Shown in pieces: positions 63,698 through 64,000 of a stretch of DNA of 64,000 bases. The stretch covers positions 83,969 through 147,968 of the forward strand of contig JANRLF010000012.1 in assembly GCA_033762815.1 (NCBI GenBank), written 5' to 3'. The notes under the pieces are model-generated. The model was not told where the DNA came from, made no database searches, and saw nothing but the letters and a program-made list of their open reading frames with translations. A program made the position numbers and the translations under genes. Numbering within the stretch: position 1 is the first letter of the stretch; every line of letters begins with the position of its first letter. The stretch is from JANRLF01 sp033762815 (GTDB taxonomy: Bacteria; Bacteroidota; Bacteroidia; Chitinophagales; CAIOSU01).

Positions 63698-63747
63698 CAA
63701 AAAAACACACTCATTTTTACGCAAAACATTGAAAAACAATCAATTAA
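63698..63747 (+). repeat. 50-bp direct repeat, copy 1
   Basis: It starts CAAAAAAACACACT and ends with a CAATTAA-type end. A second imperfect copy lies at 63952-64000, 254 bp downstream, with the same poly-A/CACAC start and an AAATTAA end. Confidence 0.7.
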
Positions 63748-63752
63748 CTTAA

Positions 63753-63860
63753 ACTGAAGTACTACTGAAATACCACTGAAGTATCACCGAAACATTACTG
63801 AAACTATACTGAAGTACTACTGAAACATCACTGAAGCACTACCGAAATACTACTGAAACG
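63753..63860 (+). repeat. 11-bp iterons, about ten copies
   Basis: Nine full and one partial unit of consensus ACTGAARYAYY, exactly 11 bp apart (first ACTGAAGTACT at 63753, last ACTGAAACG ending 63860). The 5' six bases are nearly invariant (two copies have ACCGAA). One helical turn per unit puts every copy on the same DNA face. Confidence 0.85.
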
Positions 63861-63951
63861 ATTTTTTAACAAGATTATACACAAGACGCAAGACACAAGA
63901 CACAAGAAAATCCCCGCAATTAGCGGGGCAGGCGTAAATCCCTCTAAAAAA

Positions 63952-64000
63952 CAAAAAAACACACTTTTTTCACACAAAGGATTGATAAACAGCAAATTAA
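63952..64000 (+). repeat. 50-bp direct repeat, copy 2 (reaches window edge)
   Basis: It matches copy 1 at 63698-63747 in order and length. Since copy 1 is followed by the iterons, a second iteron array may begin just outside the window. Confidence 0.65.

Larger units (their letters stand above)
63304..64000. other. Non-coding flank of the CRISPR array
   Basis: About 700 bp without a credible gene. It holds the putative leader (63304-63530, no strong motif), an 8-bp tandem repeat, an AT-rich stretch, an 11-bp iteron array, short ACACAAG repeats near 63879-63906, a 6-bp GC hairpin (63912-63928) and two copies of a 50-bp direct repeat. No cas1, cas2 or other cas gene is present. Confidence 0.7.

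Noticed and set aside
63912..63928. GC hairpin CCCCGC/GCGGGG as a terminator
   Set aside because: Only four T follow on the minus strand and no gene ends nearby; it is kept only as part of the flank description.

Overview
The window is a chromosomal segment of a Bacteroidota bacterium. The evidence is internal. Several large secreted proteins end in type IX secretion (T9SS) sorting domains and two carry SprB-type repeats. Many families are typical of this phylum (DUF4294, DUF1835, a TonB receptor with a carboxypeptidase-regulatory N-domain). At least a dozen genes are preceded by the Bacteroidota -7 promoter element TAnnTTTG, often only 4-6 nt before the start codon. I would guess a Chitinophagales/Sphingobacteriales/Cytophagales relative, but cannot place it further. 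No tRNA or rRNA gene was recognised.

Layout. 1-3809: the N-terminal part of a giant T9SS-type adhesin on the minus strand. 3946-13254: a tightly packed minus-strand surface-glycan operon with a methyltransferase, a GDP-perosamine-synthase-like aminotransferase, a GT4, a GDP-mannose hydrolase-like Nudix protein, a second DegT-fold protein with His instead of the PLP lysine, a sulfotransferase, two GT2 enzymes and a polytopic membrane protein. 13342-18582: a sensor kinase, a TPR gene, an alkyltransferase-like protein, a TrpF-like protein and trmB. 19051-33886: housekeeping genes (cdaA, MerC-like, nrdB-nrdA, DUF389, nadK, saccharopine dehydrogenase-like, a methyltransferase, a TonB receptor, aconitase). 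33890-57556: mixed genes, including four T9SS surface proteins (an M43 protease, an LRR protein, a peptidoglycan amidase with SprB repeats and a beta-propeller), an EGF lipoprotein, two uncharacterised helical proteins and fabH.

57691-63303 is the most interesting part: a compact type II CRISPR-Cas locus. It has a 1205-aa Cas9 with intact RuvC and HNH residues, a tracrRNA that I could identify directly, and 28 repeats with 27 spacers. The tracrRNA lies on the minus strand between fabH and cas9 and has an anti-repeat, a nexus hairpin, a UUCG-capped terminator and a perfect TTTG-N19-TATTTTTG promoter. There is no cas1, cas2, csn2 or cas4 in the window. The array follows cas9 directly and is read toward it. 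A minus-strand terminator overlaps the cas9 stop codon, and a -7 element has formed exactly where the leader-side repeat is truncated. The last 700 bp are non-coding and hold an 8-bp tandem repeat, ten 11-bp iterons and a 50-bp direct repeat that runs into the window edge.

How the parts may relate: the glycan operon and T9SS cargo probably build and decorate the cell surface (in some T9SS bacteria cargo is anchored to a special LPS), and the Cas9 locus defends against mobile DNA. Both statements are inference from families and context.
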